A stretch of DNA of 33,797 nt from Pholiota molesta (GCA_014925825.1 JACGCK010000359.1:1-33797); one strand, 5' to 3'; shown: positions 14,715-26,525, counted from the stretch's first letter. Numbers and translations are program-made. The notes: a model not told the origin generated them from the sequence alone.

Positions 14715-16337
14715 ATGTCCTCTCTCGCTGGCAATGGATCGTATGAATCATTGGAGGAAGTGGCATTTAGAGAAATTTTACATCGGGGAAGCCCCATCCT
14801 TGGTACATCAGTGTTCTTGGTCGAATCAACGTTCCTTCTCACTGATTTTTCACTTCCTAGGAACTTTCGATGATTGCCTGAACACTGGGAAATTCAGTGA
14901 TTGGATGGCCAACGTCCCTGATGATACGAAACTGGTTCATATGAACTTACCTGGAACGCACGACACATGTACATGTAGGTATATTCATTCAACATGAACA
15001 GAACGCTTCAGATATCCTCTTGTCAGGGAATTATACCCCACAAGTCCAGAAATCTTTGGAAAGACACACGGGCGCGTCAGTGACCACGTTGATATCCTGC
15101 ATTTTTTCGTTTGAATTGAACTGCTGCATTCCATTGGCCCAGTATACCCGACTCAACGGTGTATCGATGTCAACAACGTTCTATCTTCAAGATGCTAAAT
15201 GATGGTATTCGGGTGTTCGATTTACGCTACGCGTGGAATCCGGGACAAGACACCATTGGGTTCTATCACTGTGAGGCCCAAGTATTGCGTCCAAGGGCAG
15301 AAATTTGACGAGGATTGACACTGGCAGCATTGGCTCTTCTGAGCCCTACGACACGGATGGAGGATGTGTTCTTTGGATTTTATACTTGGTTAGATAAACA
15401 CCCCACAGAGGCGGTTCTCGTTTCTATGAACTATGAACCTGGAAGCGGAACAAGAGATGATGCCAGGCTACAAGAACATCTGTACAATATCTTAAACGGA
15501 GATCTAGCTAAAAGGTATTGGATTCAAACACGAGGAACTGTAAATCGCCCTGTTATTAGGCCCTCATTTCTTCCACTCATTTTTCTGCGCGTGTATTAGT
15601 TGGGGACGTTGGGCGAAGCGCGAGGAAAGCTTACGCTAATCCAACGATTTGATTTCAACAAGCTCCCCTCTCATCTAACAGAACGGATTGGGATCCATCT
15701 CGATCCCAAACATTGGACGGTAAATGGGAAATCGATCGCGCTCACCTATAATACAGAGAAGGGGCTGGTTGCGTATATTCAGGTGTCCAGATTTGCTCCA
15801 GCTAGTAAAGAGATGTGTTGTACTGATCCCTTGCTGTCAGGACCACTACAGACTGCCCCCGTCACCTAATTCCAAAGACCCTCAGTCTTGTATCAACGAG
15901 AAACTTAGTGTTATCAAAGCTCATCTCGAGAGGGCCATTGATCAGAGTCTCCACCCGGATCAGCTTTTTATCAGCTTTGCCAGTGCAGCCTTCCGATTCG
16001 AAGAACCGACGTTGACTCCCAAGGCATGAATTTCAGTCCATTATTTCCCTGCTTATGGTCTTACCTGGTCGCGTTAGATGTACGCTGTTGGGAACGGCAG
16101 CGAGATCTCCAAAGGAATTGATCATGAATTGTTCTTATGGCTTCAGGCCAATCAAGGCAAACGATTTGGAATTATTTGTGAGTAATAGAGCACGTTAATT
16201 TGATTATGAATTCCGAGTCAGTTTTGGATTTTTACGATGCCGTCCAGGACTGGTCGAAACGATCATCAGTCAGCGCGTTCATTCAAAGATCTGACCATCC
16301 GCCTTTCCTAACATTTGTGAACTTTCAAATTAAATAA
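14715..16337 (+). CDS. PI-PLC X-domain protein, copy A (no signal peptide, C-terminal frameshift)
   Basis: Exons 14715-14802, 14861-14974, 15027-15075, 15143-15270, 15328-15539, 15600-15782, 15841-16023, 16078-16177 and 16222-16337 give 390 aa as read. It is a paralogue of the minus-strand gene at 16382-18044; exons 2-6 have identical lengths (114, 49, 128, 212, 183). The phosphodiesterase motifs are HMNLPGTHDTCT (H63), GIRVFDLR and GFYH (H126), typical of single-domain phosphatidylinositol phospholipase C-like proteins. The N-terminus MSSLAGNGSYES is not a signal peptide, unlike copy B. The seventh intron starts with GC (16024-16077) instead of GT. After DFYDAV the frame departs from copy B: one extra base near 16244 would restore PGLVETIIS and a stop at 16292-16294. 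Coding potential otherwise looks intact. Confidence 0.82.
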
Positions 16338-16381
16338 ATGGAATTTAATCTATACAGCAGACGTAAGGAGATAAATTAGGA

Positions 16382-18044
16382 TCAAAGCCCGATAGCTGCC
16401 TCGATGAGTCCGGGAACGCCGTCATAGAAATCGAACACTATTCGGAATCGCAGCACGTCAGTAAACCGAGAAAACGAATCGGCAAGCGAAGACGACATAC
16501 TGATAATTCCAAATCTCTTGCCTTTGCGCGCTTGCAACCAAGGAAGCAGCCTTTGACCCATTCCTTGGTTTCCCGCACCGTCGCCCAAAGCGAATATCTA
16601 AACGAGAGGCTAATTCAGCACTGCCCTCGATCTCAAAACTGAGTGATCATACGGACCTTGGGTGTCACAGGGGTGGTGTCATTGATAAACGCGGCGCTCG
16701 CAAAGCTGATGTATAGCTGGTCGGGGTTCAGATCGGGTTGCGTCGCATTCGTGAGATGCGCGGTCACCGCATCGAATTTCGCATTGATGTATGCAGCTGT
16801 GCCTGAGCCGGAAGGAAGACTCCTCGTGATGGCGTAGAAATCCTGCACGAATATTACTGATTAGCACGAGACTGCAGACGCGTCTGTGGAACGCAGGGAT
16901 ACTCGGTCGACATACCTCGATGTACGCGACTTGGTGCTCGGCGACGTTGTAGACCAGCTCGATGATCTTGCCGTTGTCGGTCCAGTGCTGAGGATCAAGT
17001 GCAATCCCCATGCGCTTCGTCAGATTCGGCGGCAGGAGGGCGTTGCTGTATCGCTGGAGCAACGTGAGCTTGCCGCGTGCTTCACCCAACGTTCCGAGCT
17101 GCAAAGCGCGGTCATGAGTCAAATCAGATCTGTCAACCATCGAGACCTGGACCCACCGTGCCGTTCACTTGGACCCAGTACTTCTGTGCGACAGGCGCGT
17201 TGAGAATATCGTAGAGCATCTCGTACATTTTGGAGTCCTCCGGCGTTCCGGTTCCACCTTCATGATTGATTGAGACCAGCACGGCTTCCGTGGGGTGGTT
17301 GTCGAGCCAGTTGTAGAGGCCGAAGAAGACGTCCTCTACGCGGGTTGTAGGGCTTAAGAGCGCAGCAGCTGGAAATATTTATCTCAGCACAATGATGGCA
17401 TGCAAAAGGATAGAGATTTGGAACTTACAATGGTGGAATCCCAAGGTATCATTTCCAGGGTTGTAAGCGACGCGAAGATCAAACACTCTGATCCCTTCGT
17501 TCAAAGATTGTAGAATGGAATGTTCCTGGCAGCGATAGACTTCAGCAGCTGCGATACTATATATATAAAAATGAGCACGTCAATTAGGATCAAAGAGTTT
17601 GCAGAAATTCCTTACGGTCCAGTATAACGAAGCAAAGATGCTTGAGTCGCGTCGGAATAATTCCCTGCGCCAACTATTTGAGGAAATTGTCAAGATAGAT
17701 ATGGTATATCAACTCACAAGTCGAAGTATCATGGGTTCCGGGTAGATTCATATGTACCAGTTTGGTGCTATCGGGAAACTTTGCCATCCAATCGCAGGTC
17801 TTCGCTGACTTCGAGCAGCCTGCGTCGATTCCTATTGCGATAGAACTTAAGTACGAATCTCACAGAAACATATAAGTAAGAAAAGATAGTGCATACCTGC
17901 AATTGGAGCCGCCCGCTGCGCGATGTCATCAAGCGCTTGTTGAGTCAAGAAAGCTTGAGAAGAGGGCTTAGGCACCGCCCACGCCGAGGACGCGCATGCC
18001 ACGAAGACTAAAGCTGTAGAGATAGAGAGCTTTGAACTAAACAT
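16382..18044 (-). CDS. Secreted PI-PLC X-domain protein, copy B
   Basis: Exons 18044-17897, 17831-17718, 17664-17616, 17556-17429, 17368-17157, 17098-16916, 16842-16657, 16597-16501 and 16437-16382 give 390 aa with all phases closing. Residues 1-22 (MFSSKLSISTALVFVACASS onward) are a clear signal peptide. Catalytic motifs: HMNLPGTHDTST (H83), EGIRVFDLR, and GFHH (145-146). The C-terminal half has GTLGEARGKLTLLQRY and QLYISFASAAF. The family cleaves phosphatidylinositol or GPI anchors; activity of fungal secreted members is poorly known. The 3' end lies 44 bp from the 3' end of copy A, so the two paralogues are convergent. A TTTAAATA element near 18105-18114 is a possible TATA box. Confidence 0.88.
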
Positions 18045-18656
18045 GGCTGTAGGTCCTAGGAGTTTAGCCTCGTTATATCCGGCGTCAAATTGTGTCAAAG
18101 GGCTCGTATTTAAAGCATTGCGGACTCGCCGGCGGGTTGAAGGGTGTGGCGTACGGGCCTCCCGGAACGTTGGACCGCTCCAGGACCGTAGAGAACACTG
18201 TCAAAGGCGCCAAAACATGGTTCTATCGATGTCTTCGTTTCCTGTGGCACATGCGCCCGTCAACGAACGTTGGATGGGAAAAAAGGCACGAAAAAGATGA
18301 AGGTTCCGTTTCTCAGTTGTGGTATGCTGGTTGGATGCGGGAGATTTTCGACGCAAAAAAACGGCTTTGAATAATTTGAATATGGGGCGCACATGCCTCC
18401 CCTTCCCACGATCTTTGGTATTTTGAGCTTTGTGTTGTTCCTGAGGATGTAGTTCTCCTTATACAGTATCTCATCTCGAAATCAGCCAGAATCTGGTAAT
18501 GCTTTGAAGACATGCAAACCTGGGAATTTTGGAAGTCCATCTCAGATCCGACACACGTTCCTTCTGCAGGCTGAACTCAACTCTCAGAAGCCTTAAGAAT
18601 ACCTCGTCACGATGCCAGGCAGCGGTTCGTGTTAGCCTCGAAGAATCTCTTTGGCC
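18045..18656. other. Divergent intergenic promoter region
   Basis: 612 bp between the starts of PI-PLC copy B (minus) and the acid phosphatase (plus). It must hold both promoters. Only a TTTAAATA element on the minus strand was noticed; open frames here are short and motif-free. Confidence 0.5.
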
Positions 18657-20798
18657 ATGTTCAAGGTCTCTCTTTCAGTGGTCTTCACCGCTGCTGTAGC
18701 AGCCTCTGCAGCAATCACCCACTACCCACCTGCAGCAACAAACATCAACAATCTCACTTTCGCTCTGAACGGAACGGGGGCTCCAGGCATCTTCACCTCT
18801 TCAGTCACTCCGGACGCCATCTATGGCACGTATAACTGGTGCAACATGCCTCATGTCAGGCAGCGGGAATACAAGTACGTTCTTGGTCATATGTTCATTG
18901 GGGTTCGCTAATCTGTATTCCGTGGTGTATAGAACCCCGCCCAGAAATTATGTTCTGCAATATGTAGAAGTGATTCAGAGACATCACAAGCGCACGCCAT
19001 ATGCATCAAACACATTCTTCAAGGAGGACGTTTCCTGGTCTTGTGATGGTGCAGGAGCTGTATATGGAGGAACTTCGTGAGCGATACGTTCTACGCATGA
19101 TTCCTGCAGCGTCTTATGTCTTTCATGTCCGAAGCCCTCAGCGACGGGTCTCACCTGTGCAGGTTAGTTTGACACGAACATACTCCGCCCGCCATTCACA
19201 TTTTTCAATTTGAAAGTGGCAAGCATTCACCGACCTAGAAAACCCTTGGACGACTACAGTTGGTCCAGGTTTCGTCGGTAGCACGTACGATTGTCCCTTA
19301 ATCAATCCATTATTGAGACTCTGACCCTATTCATCTCTAGATGCCAATTTCCGCAAATTACGGACGGTGGCCTCCAAGATTCGATCACCCATGGATCCGT
19401 ATGTTTTAGATTCCATTCCATATATAGCTATGTTCTTACCAATAACGGTCCAGGATCTTCGGGAAGTCTATGGATCCCGACTTGGCCTTGGGAATAACTT
19501 GGACACATCGAAGGCTCAAATTCGTGCGTTTGTAATGTTTGTCATTTTTCATAGCCGCAACTTGATGAATTTTTATTTAACATAGGCGTAACGAACAACG
19601 TTATCACGTCACAAGTGGCCTCAGGCCTCCTCGCAGGACTTTTCCCGAAGTCAGATCCCGCATTCGCAGCTGTCAAAATCCAATCCTCAGCGTTCGATTC
19701 CTTGGAGCCTACGTACTCATGCCCTACGTCCTCGAAATTACGCTCAGATTATACGACTGGGAGCTCCGGCCAGGCTTGGCAAGCGCATCTTACTGATGCC
19801 GCTTCTCTTTATTCCAAATTGGACTCAGTGTCAGGAATTTCACCGAATGACAACGCAGGCTGGCACACGAGCTTTGACCAGTAAGTTCTATGACTTCTAT
19901 GGTTTTGCAGCTTCTAAGTATTGCTCCTCAGCTACTACGATAACCTCAGTGCGAAGCTATGCCACGCAAAAAAACTTCCTTGCAGCTTGAATGACACCTC
20001 TGTTTGTGTAACTCAAGACGAGGTTGGTTCTTTTTTCTCATAAACGGCTTATTTCTCATGGCGTCCAATAATAGGCGAACACGGTCTTTCGCTTGGGAAA
20101 CTGGGAGTATTCATATCAGTTCCGTGATGCTCCCGCCTCTGCACAATATTCTGCTTTGAAATACGGCGCATGGGTTTTGGAACTCAAATCCCATTTGCAA
20201 GCGAAAGTTAATGGGACATCACAAGTACGTCTCCTCAAGCATTGAGCCAGAAAGAAAAAACCATCGACTCATCCATGCCTCCTTCGTAGCTAAAGTATTT
20301 CCACAACGTACGATGCTATCATCCCTCCAAATTGAACGCTTATTCACGCCTAGTTACAGGTCGCCCATGATGGCTCTATGTCTCCTCTTCTTGGATTTTT
20401 ACAGGTCGATCAAATGGTTTGGCCGGGAATGTAAGCATTTGGCTTCCTTATTTTTTCCCTTTAGTTTATTTAAATGGACATCTCATGTGGCAGGGGATCT
20501 GAGGTGAGTTATGGTATTATTTGATTTGAGCCAGAAAACTTAACTATCCCTAAGATCGTTTTCGAACTTTATACCTCGAAGTCGGAGCACTTCATACGTG
20601 TTCTATGGGGAGGTCAGCCGATGAAGACGTCTACCCCGCTTGGCGTCCTCGACATGATCCCACTTGCATCGTTCTTCTCTTGTATGTCTCTTACATATAA
20701 TGTTCTATATCCCTTCATATTGACTTACGACTGGATCTATAGATATCGACACGGCGATCGGGAGCGCCAATGATTTGTTCAGAGGGTGTAATCAATGA
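18657..20798 (+). CDS. Secreted histidine acid phosphatase (His_Phos_2 family)
   Basis: Fourteen exons: 18657-18874, 18933-19076, 19135-19162, 19217-19284, 19341-19398, 19454-19523, 19586-19880, 19932-20022, 20075-20224, 20290-20307, 20360-20430, 20495-20504, 20555-20681, 20743-20798; total 1404 nt, 467 aa. Residues 1-19 are a signal peptide. The phosphohistidine loop is RHHKRTP with nucleophile H90 in VEVIQRHHKRTPYASN. The acid catalyst pair is in NVAHDGS (H383-D384), rebuilt across an 18 nt exon (LKYFHN) and followed by MVWPGMGSE, which uses a 10 nt exon. Conserved TCQFPQIT and THGSDLREVY lie between. Such enzymes hydrolyse phosphomonoesters outside the cell. Cysteine pairs and N-glycosylation sites fit secretion. 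The 28 nt third exon is the least certain splice choice. Confidence 0.9.
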
Positions 20799-20888
20799 AG
20801 ATACAGTCCACTACATTTATAAATATAAATTGATATATGATCGGGTTGAATAAAATATGTTGTACAGAGTGACTTGTAGTCCAGGTGC

Positions 20889-22605
20889 TCAGGAAGGGGG
20901 CTGCATTTCGCTCCTTGCAGCTGCCTGTCCATTTTTCTTGGAGAACAAACCAGTTGAAGTAACTGAGGAATTTCTAGCGACAGATTGCATAACAACACGC
21001 TGAGCCTGTAGATCGTGGCGTTAAACAACGATTCCTGCACAAGTCCACAAAATCTACTGACCTGACTTTGACTCATCTGCTGACTCTGGACAAAGAATGA
21101 AGGGACTGCAGCTGATACAGGGGCTGCTGCTGGGCTAGGAGCGGGCGCTCCAAATAAGCTCGCTCCCGTCGGTGCCATTCCCCCTCGTGCCCATGGCGCG
21201 CCTGGGGTCGGCCTCGCCATCGGAAAAGGAGCTGACGTAAATCGAGGAGGGGCGCCGTAACCTGGCGCAGATGGTGCCATGGCTTGCCACTGAGGCAGGA
21301 TTCGGGGCTCTGCGATCTGCGAGAAGGCGTTATTCAGTATACACACAGATCTGACAGTGGGCTGCACGCTTACCACTTGAACCTTGCCTCGGGCGGCTGC
21401 CAGGGTACTGGCGCTGCTCCAAGCCCTCTGGTTGCCCAGAGCAGCTTCACTCTTGACGTAGACGTCTTCCATGACGACGCTGTTGATCTTCTTCCCTTTG
21501 GCTTGCATGAACTGTTGCAAATTATCCGCGACCTTCTCAACTGGCATGGCGTTGGAGTAAACGTCGTCGATGATGACTTGCTCGAACTCTTCGATGAGTT
21601 TCTCGGTCTCGATGGTCTCAAGTGCCGTTCCGACAATGAAGTCCCCAAGTTGGTTAGCAAGGAGCAGGGGGAAAACCTGGCCGCTGTGAGAAACTACGTC
21701 AGTTTAATGCCAAAATCTGCGGAGAAGGTAACTGAGTACCCAGTAATTTGAGTCAAGGCTTCGTAGAAATCCACTGCATGCTATTAACGTGGTTAATACT
21801 ACACTGGATTATGAAAATGAAGCAAATAATCTACCTTATATTGAGTACTAAGAGTAGGTTCGCAGGCAATAACAAACTGGCAATAAATCAATTATAAGGT
21901 TTCCATAGCATCTCGAATGAAAGGATGAAATGACTTACCAACGTTATGCCTCGCTCAGCCATTTGTCGGGCGATCACAAGAGGATCATTTTCTGCGCAAA
22001 AATGAATATTAGAAATCAAGATATACTGTGAAGTCTACATGTAAACCTTACGGTCAGGAGAAGCGCTAAACCCATCTCCCATCTCACCCAGTCCATGAGG
22101 AGGAGAATCCGTAATAAGGATGGCCAACTTCACCGCCTTCTCAGCCCACTTCATATTCAACGCGTCAGCAATCGCCGCAGTCTGCGCTTCGGGCCCGTCG
22201 CCGCCCCCAGACGCAACCAACTCAGATAGATTCTTTTGCATTACGTCAATGTCATTCGTGAACCCAAAATTTTTCGTGACATAGGTCCTGTCTTGCGGTG
22301 GGTGGTCGCGGAAGGCGATGAGGCCGAAGCGTATGAGCGATCTGTCGAGTTGCCCTGTGGTAGATATCTTATTGCAGATGTCGCGGATTGCCTTTCGGGC
22401 GGCCTGGATGTAGGGTCCTTGGCTGCCTGTGGTGTCTTGCAGAAAGACGATATCACTGTCAAGTGATTAGCATGAGAGGTATATGGTACGCTGATGGCAA
22501 CGACGAAACTCACAGTGGCTTGTTACTGGGAGTGGCACCATCTGGCTCTGGAAGGCCCGTAGACGGGCCAGCAACTGGTTCAGTTGGCTGTGGAAGGGAT
22601 ACCAT
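20889..22605 (-). CDS. vWA-domain protein, copy 1 (intact)
   Basis: Exons 22605-22514, 22455-22052, 21991-21939, 21876-21835, 21780-21740, 21683-21374, 21316-21062 and 21005-20889 give 437 aa. The von Willebrand A domain starts at [16 protein letters not shown]: the metal-binding MIDAS motif is D38-x-T40-x-S42 and the later Asp is D147 in [10 protein letters not shown] conserved segment follows ([15 protein letters not shown] through SVVMEDVY), then a Pro/Ala/Gly-rich linker of about 80 residues, then a conserved tail [20 protein letters not shown]. No signal peptide or membrane segment, so cytosolic is likely. The DTTGS-type MIDAS resembles vWA domains of the alpha-kinase-associated (VwkA) kind, but no kinase domain is present. 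Function unknown. An in-frame ATG at 22770 would add 55 residues; it was not chosen because the extra segment is not shared with copy 2. Confidence 0.85.
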
Positions 22606-23032
22606 ATTTAAAAGTACAACGGGAAAGGTATTAGATCTAAAGGATGAGGACGAAGTGGGACAAGGGTTGGCGGTGGGGATTATGGTCAAAAGCCAGGGAA
22701 CCTCTTCGTTTAAATCCTCTGCGGAGGAGCTGCGGCCCCGCCAAGGATGTCTTTGGCATTCTGACTCCACGATGGTAAAGACTATTTGTTGTAAGCAAGA
22801 TAGGCGCTGAAATGCAGTGCACTGTCAAGGTGTTATCTGGCAATGTGACTGGTGACCTGTGTAGGCCTAGGGCCGCCCAATTATAAAAATACATTCACAG
22901 ACATAGACCATCAGAGTGTTGTAAGTCCTTCGTAGCGAAGTCAAAACCCAAAGTTCTTATGAATTATATAAGGAGAATATGATATGACAAAGAAGAAACT
23001 TACGATGCTATCATACATCCGAAAACATCTAC
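22606..23032. other. Intergenic region upstream of vWA copy 1
   Basis: 427 bp between the vWA gene start and the stop of the decarboxylase/hydrolase gene, both on the minus strand. The proximal 165 bp are open in the vWA frame (possible longer N-terminus from 22770). No clear TATA box was seen. Confidence 0.45.
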
Positions 23033-24839
23033 TTAGAACGATCCTAAAAAGTGTCCTAGATAATCACAGAATTTAGAAGGTGAATCAATCATGGGAAGGT
23101 GACCAGCATTCTCAATTTCCATGAACTGCACCCGAGTTGCTTTATGATGACCGTCTTTGAGGCGGTCGTTCCACTTCGTACATAAATCTTGTAGTCCTTT
23201 CCCAACCTTGCCTCCCCCGTCAACGCTGCCTGCAAGCAAAAGAACGTGCTCGACAGGACTGTCAAGCAAGCCACCCGCGCCGAGAACATCATAGTCGCCT
23301 AGCGCCCGCGCACCGTGCACGAACCCCGTCACGTCCGTGCGCGTAATCATATCCTCTACCCAACGGGCTTGCTTGTCGCCCTCAGCACCAGGATGACATG
23401 CCGATCCGGAAGGAAACCAGCGGGGACAGTGGCTTTTGCGAGACGGTTCATGCCTGCGCTCTTTGCGTGCTGGTCCACATTTGGAGTTGGTTCGGATCCA
23501 CGGCGAACGAGGCGGATTCTGTCTTCCCAGGCCTCTTTGTTCCCTGCAGGCGTGCGGGGGGCGGTATCGCAGGCGACGATACTCTTCGTCTTTCCGGCGT
23601 GCGCCGCAGCGAAGGCTAGAGCAGCTGCGCCGCCCTGGGAAACTCCGATGACTGCGTGGACTGGGGTCGGAATCGATAATGCATCGAGCAGATTGGCTAC
23701 GTCGTCCGCAAGAAGAGGAATCGTTGCTAAGCGTTCTTCAGATTCTCCTACAGATGGAAGAGTGGATAAGCCGTGTCCTCGTTGCGAGTGAAGTAAAATG
23801 TTGTATGTTGTCGCTCCTGACGAAGGAAGGTCAAGCAAGTGTGGAATAATATAGTTCCACATTGTCCAGTCAGTCAACAGCGAGTTCATGAACACCAGCC
23901 AAGGCGCAGATGGAGATGTAATGAGGGTGATGGCGTGTATTGTCTGCGTTGGATTTGAGGAAGGAGGAAAGACCGGAAGAGCAATGAAATGCTAACGTAA
24001 ATGAAGAGTTAGAAATCATATAGGCATTGGATACAAGAATGTTCATGTCTTCAAAGGTTCTAGGGCTCTTACTAGAGCAGGAAAACCGAAATTGAAGCAC
24101 GATAAACAGAAAACCGATTGAACACGTACCTCTTTCTTATCAACAGGCCATGGTACCTCCACATCCGACAATCTAGCAACATCGGTCGCCACCAGGAATC
24201 GAGACACCATATTGTACGAAGCCACCACCATTACCGCCTCCACATAGAGATCATCCGTCTTCGCCTCCGCCTCATCAGGGGTCATCGATAGATTGGCCTG
24301 TATCGCCCAGCTCTTGAGCTGCTCTTTGAATCCCTGTATAGTGGCCATGGGGACGCGGATATCGCGCGTGCTGTAATCGGTATACGCCAAGGCGGCAGTC
24401 TGAAGACCATTGAGAAGCGTTGAATTCGGCGACAGGGGTGTTTGTGTATCGCGGATGATATATAATTGACCGGTCGACAGTCCTTCCTTGCGGCCAATCT
24501 CTTCGTGTTGGATCCATTCGAAGGCGGCATGATTGATTGCAGCTACGCGTAGAATCTGGTATGCTTGAGATACAAAGGAAGAAACCACATAGAGCTAGCG
24601 TTACATACCATGGCTTCTCGGATCTCGCCCGGAAGTTTCCCCCCAGTCCTAACAGCTCCCAACAAGCTGCTGTAGCCACCAGCGATGGGTGGTACATGGA
24701 GTAGGTTTTCATCGAGCGGGGTAAGGCCGCGAGCGCCACGCCGTTCGCGAATGGCATCGGCGTAGGGGTCGGTGCCTGGAGGAGGGTTTCTCCCTGGGAC
24801 GACGCGTGATTTACCGAAAGGTAAGTCGGATGGTGCCAT
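23033..24839 (-). CDS. Fusion: carboxymuconolactone-decarboxylase-like domain + 3-oxoadipate enol-lactonase-like alpha/beta hydrolase
   Basis: Exons 24839-24609, 24555-24130 and 23991-23033 (about 538 aa after allowing one missing base). The first two exons encode a CMD/AhpD-like domain (GLTPLDENLLHVPPIAGG; REAMILRVAAINHAAFEWIQHEEIG). The intron 24129-23992 joins phase 0 to a hydrolase beginning HFIALPVFPPSS. Its motifs are LVFMNSLLTDWTMW, QRGHGLSTLP, nucleophile elbow IGVSQGGAAAL, then CDTAPRTPAGNKEAWEDRI, which closely recalls bacterial PcaD, and the His loop NAGHLPMIDSP. Family knowledge: these activities convert carboxymuconolactone or enol-lactone to beta-ketoadipate. The frame breaks near 23422-23425 (GGGG on the plus strand); one extra base gives PRWFPSGSACHPGAEG and continues to the stop at 23033. 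An upstream ATG at 24956 is in frame but less likely. Confidence 0.82.
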
Positions 24840-25423
24840 GTCTCTTGCAGATGCTAACGTCAGAAACTCTTGAAGCGTGAGGCCTTGAAGAGATGAAGGA
24901 TGAAGGATGAGATCGATGAGAGAATGCCGGTTGTGCCAGTTACCGCGGCCGACCACTAGAATTTGTCCTTCCGCCCAAGTCTGGTGACCTCCTGACGCGT
25001 AGTAATCCGAAGTCCAGAGACTCAGCTATCCTAAGCTATCATCGAAGGACGAATGCACCAGATGGATAAGCAGAGTCCAGCAGAGCCCAGTATCCAATAT
25101 TTGGTGTTCCAAGTATTCCGAGCTCTTCTTCAACGTCGTGGTCGGAAAGATCGAATCATTGGCGTTGTGCACTGGAGGAGAGCGTCACAAATTGTGCCGA
25201 TTATTCACTGTCGTCCAGTTTTTGGAAATAATAAGAAATACCATCGCATATTGCAGTGTTGTGGATAAGAAATGCTAGCAGGTAGGCGTCTTTTCAAGTT
25301 TGTAGGTCGTGGTTGTAGATCAAATGAAAAATCCCTGACTGGTGACCGAAATTGTGACCGACGTAGTGCACAGTCAGCGCAACATTCAACTCTCTCCAAC
25401 TGTTCTCTTTCTTGAATCTTATC
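24840..25423. other. Divergent promoter region
   Basis: 584 bp between the starts of the decarboxylase/hydrolase fusion (minus) and the TRIC-like gene (plus). No gene or strong promoter motif was recognised. Confidence 0.45.
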
Positions 25424-26525
25424 ATGGAATTCGCATTGAAGGCTGCGAACTACTTGAATCCCGTCGCAGATGCCTTGGTGTACATTAATACCAGCAAGGT
25501 CCATCCTATATGGTTTCCTTTTCCTTGGGCACCAACTTTACACGCTGCACGCGTGTCGATGATATTCCATACGAATGCCCGTCGTTCGCCAGCAAAACTC
25601 TCATGGGGGACGCATATCGCAGGATATCTGATAATGGTACGCTAATTATCTATATTTCTCTTGAATCACGTTAATTTGAGCGAATTAGTGCTGGGGAGGC
25701 GGCCTTCTCTCTCATTTTCTTCTAGGATTGCCCCCACCTATGTTGTACTCATTTGACCCATCTATCATCTATATATCTGTGCACCTGCTCGTGACATCTG
25801 TTTTCTATCTATTCCCCGATGTATGTGAACCCAACTGGTCTACGAAATTTTTGGAATGACTCCGCATCTAGCTGCTCTACCCTCCTATCGTTGACACCAT
25901 TCTCTGGCCACTAGACGCTCTTTTACGCACCAACGCGGTCACTTCCACTCTCGGACTCTTATATTTGCCCAATGTACATGCAGAATACCAAAACTCGGCT
26001 CTCACACACATGATAATTGGCGCCATCGCCTCCGCCGGTGGCGGGTTATCTGCGGCGACTGTCGGCGCCTGGACGCCGGATTGGTCGTTCAACACACCTC
26101 CCATATTCCGCTCAGGCGCTGGCTGGTCGGGCACTCTCGACGTTTGGGGAGGCGCGCTTGTCGGTCAGTGGCCACAGAATTCTTACCTTCGCCTAGGCTA
26201 ATACTTTACAACAGCTCTCATTTATAGCAGCACCACTGGTCACCCAGCATTCTCCACCCTGCGTCGATATATCACTCTCCTTCTTTCCTCACCTTATCTC
26301 TCTGCGGCTTGGAAACCACATCCAGATTCGGACTTTCCTCCACTGAGCGCGCTTGAAGCCAAATCGCTAGCGACCGCCGTTCTAGGAATTCTCTTCGCAG
26401 TACGCGTCCTCAATACCCATTGGCTTATACCTGTAACGACACAAGCGGCCTCTTCAACGGCCTCTGCGAAAGCCCCTGTGTCAAGCGCGGGCAGCGTCAA
26501 AAAGACCAAGAAGAAAACCCAATAA
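25424..26525 (+). CDS. TRIC-channel-like membrane protein
   Basis: Exons 25424-25636, 25689-25820, 25872-26163 and 26215-26525 give 315 aa with all phases closing. Several hydrophobic segments are visible: WGTHIAGYLIMCWGGGLLSH, IIYISVHLLVTSVFYLF, TSTLGLLYL, MIIGAIASAGGGLSAATVG, TLDVWGGALVALIY and ATAVLGILFAV. The block CWGGGLLSHFLLGLPPPMLY resembles the Gly-rich helix plus LLLGEP of trimeric intracellular cation (TRIC) channels, and the later GGGLS helix resembles their second Gly-rich pore helix. TRIC channels carry K+ across ER or SR membranes to balance Ca2+ release. The C-terminus is Lys-rich (VKKTKKKTQ), compatible with ER residence. The assignment rests on pattern resemblance only, so an unrelated multi-pass protein is possible. 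Confidence 0.7.
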
